This document shows positions 20,997-29,069 of a stretch of 64,000 nucleotides of DNA, in pieces. The position numbers and the translations under genes were made by a program. The notes below the pieces were generated by a model. The model was not told the origin of the DNA, made no database searches, and saw only the letters and a program-made list of their open reading frames with translations. Each line of letters begins with the position of its first letter. Position 1 is the first letter of the stretch. This DNA comes from Ligula intestinalis (lineage: Eukaryota > Platyhelminthes > Cestoda > Diphyllobothriidea > Diphyllobothriidae): positions 18,698,333 through 18,762,332 of the forward strand of contig JAYGXS010000004.1 of the NCBI GenBank assembly GCA_036362985.1. Reading direction: 5' to 3'.

Positions 20997-21965
20997 TAAA
21001 TAAATTTTATATTTGAGGCCCGGAGGACCTCGTCATTGCAAACTTTGTGCTGTAGAAAAATAAATAGAAAGTTGATAAATGCTGCTCTCCATGAAACAAC
21101 CACATAAACAGCGGGAGCGTTTAGTAGTGTTGGAAGATTAATTCATATTCACCAAAATATCGTCTTTTTACAATATTAGACAACGCATGGTGTACTAAGG
21201 AGGAAGCAGTGAAAAAAAACTCCTACCATTTAAGCTGGGACGGAGTTCAGCGAACCCCCGCTTAAAAAAACAAAACGTAGGAGAAAAAACTGCTTCAACA
21301 AAATTAAACGGGTTGGTTGAGAGGATTGACTGTAGTGCAAATGAGACAGGACTTATATGAGAACGAATGAGGGATTGGAAACGCTTCTTGTAATTGGAGA
21401 AATCATATAACAGCAGGGGCTGTCGTTCACCATTGTTACACCGCCCGACTGGCTTCATGATGAACCATCAGGGAGGTGAGACCGGAGGAGGCCATCGCGG
21501 ACAACAGAGTCAGGAAGATGAGGGAACGGCAGAGGTCACCTGATCATCAACGAAACGCCGGAGATGCGACCTTGTAGACTGCGGAGTTTAGCGACGAGCT
21601 GGTGAAAATAGCAGAACCACCACGAGCATGACTAAAGACCATGAAGCCTATCGTCAGGGTTGTAAAACGGAGAATGGAGAAAACGGCAATGCTGACTGGA
21701 CAGAGAAGTGGACGAAACATCGTTGCAAATATCACTCAAAGGAGGAAGAAATAGACATGAATGGAAAATTTTTTTATCTAAACATAACCACCTCAGATAC
21801 CAGGGGGACACTTTTCAAAGTCCAAAAGTTGTGTGTTTGGGAAGGAGATGGATATAAAGGATTTTATATCTTCCGAAGTTAATTGTTTACGTAATTTGAC
21901 TTAAAAAACTGCTACCTTAGACGACAGCCTAGTTTCGAGGGGAATATTATTCCAGAGCTTCCTGG
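20997..21965 (-). mobile_element. family-1 non-LTR element, 3' UTR and tail
   Basis: Inverted copy of about 11,060-11,945: the end of ORF2 (GLCRRLRF-like then EKxPxG near 21,800), about 780 bp of 3' UTR and the AATAAATTTTATATT tail at 20,997. Identity to the plus copy in the UTR is very high by eye (only scattered differences over about 350 bp). Confidence 0.8.
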
Positions 21966-22102
21966 GCCATTTTTAGTAATGGTTTGAACAAAGGTTTCCT
22001 CTTCTGGAAAACCCGAAAATTTATTATGCGGAGGTTATTTTCCCTTCGGCATGACGTCGTTCCACTTCTGCGACTGTCTTGCGCTGTTTTATTCTGTCCT
22101 CA

Positions 22103-22459
22103 GGCGACAGGTCCGCCCGCATCAAGGTATTGCCTCCCTCGAGCCTCGAGCCGCGGTTTAGCAGAATTTTTGGGGTTTTCTGGACTTGAAGACCGTCTTC
22201 AGTGGTCTAGGACGTCCGCCTTCTCTAGGTTTCACACCAACGATAGCACAAACCAAGCTTTGATTAGAAAAACAGTCCACTGTGCCCTAGGAGGAGAAAT
22301 GGAATAAATTACACAAAAAACTTTATTGAAGCAATTAACTCTTGAATAACATGCAAATTAACTTGCAGCAATCCTATTTATAATTTACTAGACTGAGGCT
22401 AAGGCGGAAAAAGCAAAATAGGAGCGGAAAATGGGTATGCTAGAATAAAAGAGCTAAAC
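22103..22459. repeat. flanking direct repeat A, left copy
   Basis: 357 bp running from GGCGACAGGTCCGCCCGC to AAAAGAGCTAAAC, directly abutting the left gypsy LTR. A second copy at 28,621-28,933 directly abuts the right LTR in the same orientation. The copies differ by about 7% plus indels (a ~36-bp indel near 22,330). On the minus strand a segment reads KPREGGRPRPLKTVF, similar to ORF1 RRM-like segments of non-LTR elements, so block A may itself be retroelement-derived. Confidence 0.8.
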
Positions 22460-22900
22460 TGTGACGGACGCACCAGGTTCCTCCTTGTTCTTAGTAACTG
22501 GCTCGTTCTTCAGTGTAACCAACGTACCAGGTTTCTCCTTGGTCTCAGTAACCGACTGGTTTTTTTACTTCTCAACTTCTTCTGCTGTTGGGCCTTGCAT
22601 CTGCTGTTGTTCTTGGTCGTTCACCTGAAGAGTCATCGTGACGTAAAGTAGTTCGCAAGCAGTCACACACGCAACGTGAAAGAAGCCGTCTCGTACGAAA
22701 GTTTATTTACCAACATCATTAACATATAACTACTAAGACTCCTCTGACGGCGGGAATAGCTGGCGCTCCCCAGACACGTCCTCCACGGCACTGGCCTGAT
22801 TACTTTCCGGCGCTGCCTCACGCGTTGTTTCCACGACTGCCACTAAAAAATTGAAAAATTACAAGAGTATTCAAACACAAGGGTAGGTTGGTCTCTTACA
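22460..22900 (-). repeat. gypsy 3' LTR
   Basis: 441 bp; plus-strand ends TGTGACGGACG ... GTCTCTTACA, i.e. TGT..ACA termini. Matches the other LTR end to end. The end at 22,460-22,567 is a 54-bp tandem duplication. Confidence 0.9.
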
Positions 22901-22925
22901 CGCCCTCCCCCGCCAAGAGGGGGCT
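22901..22925 (-). promoter_or_regulatory. polypurine tract of gypsy element
   Basis: On the minus strand, GGCGGGGGAGGGCG lies immediately upstream of the 3' LTR (TGTAAGAGACC). Position and composition fit the primer site for plus-strand DNA synthesis. Confidence 0.75.
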
Positions 22926-22987
22926 CTGTCCGCAGAGCCACAGGGGGTCAGAGGTACCTATCTCTACCTCAGCGCCCATTTGTTGAA

Positions 22988-24667
22988 CTAGATGGAGGAG
23001 GAGTAAATGAGGAGGGAGTTGGGGTCGAGATGGGGCGGGGGTCCCGCGGTAGTCGATGGCGTAACGGGGGGATAAGTTGTATCGGTGGTAGGGAGGGGGC
23101 CCGTGTAGGGTGTCAGCTTGTTAAAGTGAACAGTGGGTGTAGGGCCAGAGGGGTCACGGGCGTCGCAAATGTGGTAGGTGGAGAGGGGAATGGCTTCCAC
23201 ACCAACGAACGGACCTTCCCACGGGCAGAAGAGATTGGAAGGCATCCCCACGGAGGGTGTGGTGCGTCGACGGAGGACGTAGTCGCCAGGGGAATGGGGG
23301 GTACCGTGAACATTTTGGTCAAAGTAGGATTTCTGTCGTGCGTATGCTGCGTGAAGATGGGAATGGGCGAGGTTATGTGCCAGGCGGAGGGTTTCTTGCA
23401 GTTCAGAAGCGTAAGCGTCCGGGGACGAACCTTCGGATGTATGAAGTGGGAGTAAGGAGTCGGAAGACAGTCAAAGATGACGACCAGTGAGTAAGAAAAA
23501 AGGAGAATACGCCGCGGACGAGTAGAAGGTGGCCCTATAGGCCATCATGTCATAGGGTATTCAAAGGTCCCAATTCCGACGACCATGCGATTCGGCTAGG
23601 GCCTTCAAGAGATTGATGATAGTGCGAGTTGTTCTTTCAGTCTGTCCATTTCCTTCAGGATGGGCCGGTGTAGTGTGGGTCATGTGGATGCAAAGTATGT
23701 CATAGACGTCGTGCACGACTTTGCTCCGAAATTTGGCACCACAGTCTGGGTGAAGAGACTGGGGTGCGCCAAAACGACAGACCCAAGCTGACAAGAAGGC
23801 ATCGGCAACTGTAGCCACATCTTGGCAGGGTAAGGGCATGGCTTCCGCCCACTTTGTAAAATAGTCAACCATGACTAGAATGTACCGGTTGTGGCTTTCG
23901 GTGAAGAGTGAAGGTCCCATCACGTCTATGCCGACTCTCTCGAAAGGGGATCCGGTGACCATGGGTTGGAGAGCTGCTCGAGGTCGAGAGTTAGGACCTT
24001 TAAAGCTTGTGCACGTAGCGCACGTGTTGCAGAAAATGGCGACCTGTTCTCGAAGATAGGGCCACCAGAACCTTTGACGAGCCGCAGTCTCGGTTTTTGC
24101 CTGACCGACGTGGCCCAAGTCGTGGTGTAAGTCCGGTAGTTTAGTGTTGACGAGGCTGCAGGGGTATAATAACCGAGGTGGCATGTCGATGCCTTCCTGG
24201 AAGAAAAATAGCTCGTTTTCGATTAAGAGTTGGGACCAGTGGTTGCGAAGAATTTTGGCGTTCTCAGAAGAGCCGTGGAGGTCGTTATCATTGGGATGAG
24301 GTTTGCCATAAAGCAAACGGTCATAAATGATAGCTGTTTCGGGATCGGTGCTCTGGGCGACCACCCAATGGTACCGTGTGGGTTCGCTAATGATAAGAGC
24401 AGAGACCAAGTGGGCTAAAAGCGACATCGGAGCATCGCTGGAGTCTGGTGGACGTCTAAATAACGCGTCAGCGTCGGTGTGTTTGCTACCGGGCCGGAAG
24501 AGACAACAGTAGTTAAATTCTTGAAGTGTATCTTGCCATCGTGCCAATTGGCCTTCTGCATACTTCGTGTTCTGTAAGCTCTGAAGGGCTTTGTGGTCAG
24601 ACCAGATTATGAAATGGCGGCCAATCAGATAAGGTTTAAAAAGCTTGACAAATGTGACTAAGGCCAA
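22988..24667 (-). pseudogene. gypsy pol: RNase H end, integrase and C-terminal domain
   Basis: The open frame 24,667-23,561 (368 codons) starts inside RNase H (IIWSDHKALQSL). It then has an integrase zinc-binding HHCC region (DLHHDLGHVGQAKTE ... CNTCATC) and a catalytic core with IDVMGP (first Asp), HPDCGAKF (second Asp) and EGNGQTERTTRTI (catalytic Glu). After a break at 23,561 the C-terminal part continues in another frame with VHFNKLTPYTGPLP and a Pro-rich end at 22,988. It would insert element cDNA; the three catalytic acids are present, but the frame is broken. Confidence 0.85.
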
Positions 24668-24873
24668 CAGCTCACGTTTTTAGACGGAGTATTTGCGTTC
24701 GGTCCTTGTGAGAGTCCTACTTGCGAAGCAAATGAGCCGTTCGACGCCGGTCTCGTCAGATTATGATAGGACACCGCCGATAGCGGAACAACTTGCATCC
24801 GTATTGAGGATAAATTCGGGGGCGTCGGGGAGGACAGTAAGCAGCAGCAAACTGGGGCGGTCATGAGACGTGC
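24550..24873 (-). pseudogene. gypsy pol: RNase H domain, frame-broken
   Basis: After the RT, the frame changes near 24,860. The minus strand then reads APEFILNTDASCSAIGGVLS, with the first RNase H Asp, then ASRTLTRTERKYSV, a stop, and KRELLALVTFVKLFKPY with the usual catalytic-Glu region. Confidence 0.75.
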
Positions 24874-25701
24874 CTAGAGTTCGTCGAAGGCCGTTTGGCC
24901 AGCTTCGAACCACTGAAATGTGCGGTCCTTATCCGTGAGGATATGCAGGGGTCGCGCGATCTCCGCGAATCCACATATAAATCGCCTGTAGAATGATGCG
25001 AGACCGATAAAGCTGCGCACGTCCGTAGCTGAAGTCGGCGTAGGCCAAGTCAGAATGGCCTTGACTTTCTTTGGTGAGGCTTTTATGCCATCCCAGCTAA
25101 CTTCGTGGCCTAAATAAGTTACTTTATCCCGCAGGAACGAGCATTTCAGGGGGTTAAGGCGTAACACAGCGTCACGAATGGCGGCGAGAACTGCCTGAAG
25201 GTAAGCATTGTGTTCGGTGACGGACTTTTCGAAAACGATCACATCATCTAGGTAGATGCGGCAACATTGAGGGTAGAGGTGAGAGAGGACGGACTGCATG
25301 AGACGTTGAAACATGGCGGCTGCATTGCAGAGGCCAAAGGGTACCGTCTTAAACTTGAAAAGTCCTTGGGGAATTATGAAAGCCGTTTAGGCTCTATCTT
25401 TGGGCTCTACCTCCACTTGCCAGTAACCCGACTTCAATTCTAGGGTGGTAAACCAACGCGCCCCCGCCAACACATCGAGGGTGACGTCGATGCTGGGTAG
25501 CAAGAATGAGTCGCGTACTGCGTTAAGATGACGGTAGTGTATGCATCGACGTAGTTTACCATCCTTCTTGGGTACCAGCGTAACTGGGGAGGCCCACGGT
25601 GAATAAGACAGGTGGACGACGTGGTTTTCCAACATCTTTTTAACCATCTCCTGGACTTGTTGCTGGAAATGTGAAGGTATCCGCCTGGGCGTTTGCCACA
25701 C
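24874..25701 (-). pseudogene. gypsy pol: reverse transcriptase domain
   Basis: Motifs in order: QEMVKKMLENHVV, SPWASPVTLVPKKDGKLR, LPSIDVTLDVLAGARWFTTL, then an in-frame TAA (25,387-25,389), TAFIIPQGLFKFKTVPFGLC, and the catalytic RIYLDDVIVF. It ends with VRSFIGLASFYRRFI and a stop at 24,874. Only one stop interrupts an otherwise open RT, so decay is moderate. Confidence 0.85.
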
Positions 25702-25953
25702 AGGTTTTGCGGAGCCGGTATCAATATTGTGACGAATGATGGAAAAACGTTCAAGAGAATGGTCATCCCAAGCGAAAACGTAAGCGAATTGTCTCAGGAG
25801 AGCCTGTAGTTGTACACGGGTGTCGTATCGAGATCAGAGTATAAGGATAGGAGACCTTCCAGGTTAGTCGGGGGAAGAGCGACGGCAGCCTCGATGGCTG
25901 CACAAATATCGCCATCCAAAGGTAGAGGGGTGGCTAACGGATAGTGGAAGTAG

Positions 25954-26129
25954 TTCAGAAGACGAAGATGTGATCACTGGAACAAGAGTTTTATTTGCCT
26001 GACGTTTCGGATTCCATCGGGAATCCTTAGTCATAGGTAATCGTAAACAGGTCTGAGACTCTTGTTCCAGTGATCGCATCCTCGTCTTCTGAACTGCTTC
26101 CTGGGACTCGAATATTCGCTACTATTGGC
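25954..26129 (-). mobile_element. 176-bp Penelope-like terminus relic inserted in gypsy pol
   Basis: Flanked by an 11-bp direct duplication AGTGGAAGTAG (25,943-25,953 and 26,130-26,140) and interrupting the protease-RT linker, so it is a clean secondary insertion. The insert is largely an inverted repeat: the arm TTCAGAAGACGA.GATG.GATC (25,954-25,990) matches the reverse complement of about 26,054-26,090. On the minus strand it contains GGATTCC-CGAT-GGAATCC-GAAACGTC, then AATAAAAC. Related sequence lies at 34,940-35,066 next to a Penelope GIY-YIG fragment. Confidence 0.75.
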
Positions 26130-26159
26130 AGTGGAAGTAGTATATCCAAAAATAACGAG

Positions 26160-26650
26160 CGTGAACAGATATCAAGTGAGCAATTAAATTTAGTGAGAAA
26201 ATCTACGCTTAGCAAAATGTCCCAAGTCAGGGAAGGGCTTACTAGGAAAGAATGGTGCTTGGTCCCGGTGGGGAAGTCTAAAGACAGGGTCAGGTCAGGT
26301 TTTATTGAGGGAAATATAGGTAAATACCTTTGAACTCCCTATTGGTACAGTTTTTTCAATGCATTTGATCTGTAGAACATTTCAGATCAGTGGCGTTGCC
26401 AAAAATTTGAGGGCCGACAGTGAAAAAACTCCTTAGGCATTGTTCAGAAGTCTAGGGGTTTGAATGCCATTTGAGAGATTTAAGGAGAAAAACTGTCGCC
26501 TGGGGTAATGGATCCTAGGATGTGTAAACGTTGTCCGTTGGCCGTCAATGGGCTAGGTAGAGGGGGACGAGAATCAATAAGGTGAGATTGAGAAGGGGAT
26601 AAAATATCTGACCGAATTAGGGAAACTGTAGCACCAGTGTCAAGAAGAGC
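26160..26650 (-). pseudogene. gypsy aspartic protease region
   Basis: ALLDTGATVSLIRSDIL, with the retropepsin catalytic DTG, starts at about 26,648. An in-frame TGA (26,651-26,653) separates it from the gag frame. Downstream, ILLSVDFLTKFNCSLDI (about 26,180-26,225) resembles the second conserved retropepsin block (ILG-DFL). It would cleave the Gag-Pol polyprotein. Confidence 0.75.
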
Positions 26651-27390
26651 TCAATAAGGATGCTTATTTATAGGGACAGTAATATAAAAGGGTAAAGGTT
26701 TAGTAGCATCAAGGGAGCAAACAGGAACAAAATGAATACGAAAGTTAGGGTCGCGTCCACTTCGTAGGTTGGGATTGAAGGGAGGCCAAGGTCCACCTCG
26801 CGAGAAACGTGCGTTCGAGAAACGCGGCGTAGGTGAAGACAGGGGACCTTCCCTTGGGCGGCTGGCGTACGAGGGATTGGAATTAAATCCAGGACGAATT
26901 GTAGGAGGCCGAAGCTTGTCTGGTAATAGCAGATGCTTGGCTCTCTGGATGGCGCCTTCAAGATCACCCGGCGAGTTGTGTCTAAGGAAAAAGTAAACCT
27001 CCGAATTGAGGCCGCTCTTGAAGTGGTAAAGGATGACACGGTCCTTGTGCGCAGGTGAAAGGGAGGGGTAGGCAGTGGAATCCAACCGCAGAAGGTCATC
27101 AGCGAACGCCTGGGGATCTTCCCCTGTGCACCGGCGGTGGTGAATTAATTGATGGACGGCATCTTCAATTTCCAATGGAGGTTCGACCACATAGGAAATA
27201 AAATGGCGTATTCGAGCTATAGCCCTTCCTTAGGGCCTTCAACAGTTTGACCTCTGCGAGATGCGACAGAAGGCATTCGCTCCGTTGGCTGGGAGATATA
27301 TGGTTGAGGTGAAATTTGCAGACTTCCAGCCAGCTAGTGAAGTCCCGACGACCGTTGAAAGGGCGAAAGGATCGGAATGGATAAGCACAA
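26651..27390 (-). pseudogene. gypsy gag, interrupted upstream by a CR1-like insertion
   Basis: RPFNGRRDFTSWLEVCKFHL and ISPSQRSECLLSHLAE (27,370-27,250) resemble the N-terminal core of gypsy Gag. A frame change near 27,190 leads to an open frame with IHHRRCTGEDPQAFADDLLR and YHFKSGLNSEVYFFL (27,140-26,990), then a Pro/Arg-rich basic tail. No CCHC knuckle is visible. The true start is lost because family-2 CR1-like DNA was inserted at about 27,395. Confidence 0.75.
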
Positions 27391-27394
27391 CTAT

Positions 27395-28148
27395 AATAAT
27401 AATATGTTAATTATGCCAGTTTACAGGCAATTGTAAAGAGTTGGTAATGCACCTCTTGGGCGCCTTCCAACACCTCGAAGACCGGAAAAAACCTAAAATA
27501 AACTCCCTATGTTGCAGCCAGTATTGGTTTTGTTTCAGGTTTTTGTTTTGTCAATACTGGGCGAGATAGGGAGTTTTCAAGTGAAAAAACCTGCCTTCAA
27601 AGGTATGATACAAACGGAATAAATGTACAGTTGTAAGCTGAGTTGACTCATCAGCAGGAGAACTGTTTCATATCGTTTAAAAACATTAGTTCCAGACGGA
27701 GAGGGTTGGCACAAGAACACAGTGTTCTCAGTCTTCCTTCAATGGCTGTCGGCAAAAGTTGCGCGCTATCGGCTGAAGGGTTAGCAGACTGCGGGCTGCT
27801 GCTTCAGCAGCATTATCTTCAGCATGAAGCCTGGCGGTGTTCAAAGTCCACGAAAGCCATCAGAGTAAAAGAGAGATTCCACCGAGTCAGCACGCGAAAT
27901 TCGTGAAAGTTGTCCTGAATGTCGAAAACTAGTTATAGCTTTCTTAAACATAGGGTAGTTTTGCTGGGTCTTAATACTTTTGGGCAGCTTATTCCAGATT
28001 GATATGGCATTTACTGAAAAGAATTGCCGCTACTTAACTGTACGTGCCATAGGAAGAAATAAAAATACGTCTCAATGACTGGCACGTCGAGAGTGCTCAA
28101 GCTCCCTTATTGTACTGAGGGAATTAAAGGTTTGACCATTCAAAGGGG
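27395..28148 (-). mobile_element. family-2 CR1-like 3' fragment nested in gypsy leader
   Basis: Inverted copy of about 2,230-2,975 with the FF-VN-ISIWNKLPKSI-like end of the RT ORF near 28,000, the same 3' UTR and an ATT-rich terminus at 27,395. It lies between the primer binding site and gag of the gypsy element, so it inserted later. Confidence 0.85.
27501..27575 (-). other. 3' UTR stem-loop of family-2 element
   Basis: Inverted repeat with arms AACTCCCTAT..CCAGTATTG (27,501-27,526) and CAATACTGG..ATAGGGAGTT (27,552-27,575) and a 25-nt loop. The other copy (about 2,808-2,883) shows a degraded version. Confidence 0.7.
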
Positions 28149-28157
28149 TGGGGGCCG

Positions 28158-28175
28158 CCGTCTAAGCTGTCACCA
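28158..28175 (-). promoter_or_regulatory. primer binding site of gypsy element
   Basis: One base inside the 5' LTR, the minus strand reads TGGTGACAGCTTAGACGG. It begins TGG, complementary to a tRNA 3' CCA end. The cognate tRNA was not determined. Confidence 0.75.
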
Positions 28176-28176
28176 G

Positions 28177-28620
28177 TGTAACGGACGCACCAGGTTCCTC
28201 CTTGTTCTTAGTAACTGGCTCGTTCTTCAGTGTAACCAACGTACCAGGTTTCTCCTTGGTCTCAGTAACCGACTGGTTCTTTCACTTCTCAACTTCTTCT
28301 GCTGTTGGGCCTTGTATCTGCTGTTGTTCTTGGTCGTTCACCTGAAGAGTCATCGTGACGTAAAGTAGTTCGCAAGCAGTCGCACACGCAACGTGAAAGA
28401 AGCCGTCTCGTACGAAAGTTTATTTACCAAAATCATTAACATATAACTACTAAGACTCCTTTGACGGGGGGAAATAGTTGGCGCTCCCCAGATACGTCCT
28501 CCACGGCACTGGCCTGATTACTTTCCGGCGCTGCCTCACGCGTAGTTTCCACGACCGCCACTAAATAATTGAAAAATTACAAGAGTGTATTTAAACAAAA
28601 GGGTAGGTTGGTCCCCTACA
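28177..28620 (-). repeat. gypsy 5' LTR
   Basis: 444 bp; plus-strand ends TGTAACGGACG ... GGTCCCCTACA. On the minus strand AATAAA occurs inside (opposite TTTATT at about 28,421), a plausible polyadenylation signal. The U5-side end (28,177-28,284) is a tandem pair of 54-bp units, each starting TGTAAC. Confidence 0.9.
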
Positions 28621-28933
28621 GGTGACAGGTCTGCCCGCGTCAAGATATTGCCTCCCTTGAGCCGTGGATTAGCAGAATTTTTGGGGTTTTCTGGACTTGA
28701 AGACCGTCTTCAGTGGTCTAGGACGTCCGCCTTCTGTAGGTTTCGCACCCAAATAGCACACACCAAGCTTTGATGAGAGAAACAGTCCACTGTGCCCTAG
28801 GAGGAGAAATGGAATAAATTTCGACAAAAAACAATATTGCAGCAATCCTATATATATTTTACTAGACTGACGTTAAGGCGGAAAAGGCAAAATAGGAGCG
28901 GAAAACGGGTATGCTAGAATAAAAGAGCTAAAC
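28621..28933. repeat. flanking direct repeat A, right copy
   Basis: 313 bp from GGTGACAGGTCTGCCCGC to AAAAGAGCTAAAC. It touches the right LTR and ends 61 bp before the XRN1 start codon, so it occupies the probable promoter or 5' UTR region of XRN1. Confidence 0.8.
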
Positions 28934-28994
28934 TTTTAGTTAATTATAACCCATCTACTGCCCCTTTTAAAAATAATTCTCGCATCAGTTAAAG

Positions 28995-29069
28995 ATGGGT
29001 GTACCGAAATTTTACCGCTGGATAAGTCAAAGGTATCCATGTATCAATCAAATCGTAAAAGAAAATGAG
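28995..29069 (+). CDS. XRN1: XRN1 exon 1 (start codon)
   Basis: 25 codons, ATG with A at -3 (AAAGATGG), ending KENE before the donor GTAAGA. Phase 0. Confidence 0.93.

Larger units (their letters stand above)
22460..28620 (-). mobile_element. Ty3/gypsy LTR retrotransposon with both LTRs, decayed
   Basis: Minus-strand element of 6,161 bp: 5' LTR (28,620-28,177), PBS, gag, protease, RT, RNase H, integrase, PPT, 3' LTR (22,900-22,460). Domain order PR-RT-RH-IN places it in Ty3/gypsy (Metaviridae-type); a CsRn1-like flatworm lineage is possible but not tested. LTRs differ by roughly 4-5%. It carries two secondary insertions (27,395-28,148 and 25,954-26,129) and several stops, so it is inactive. 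No env-like frame was seen. Confidence 0.9.

Noticed and set aside
23030..23455. 141-codon plus-strand open frame inside the gypsy element
   Set aside because: Antisense shadow of the integrase C-terminal region.
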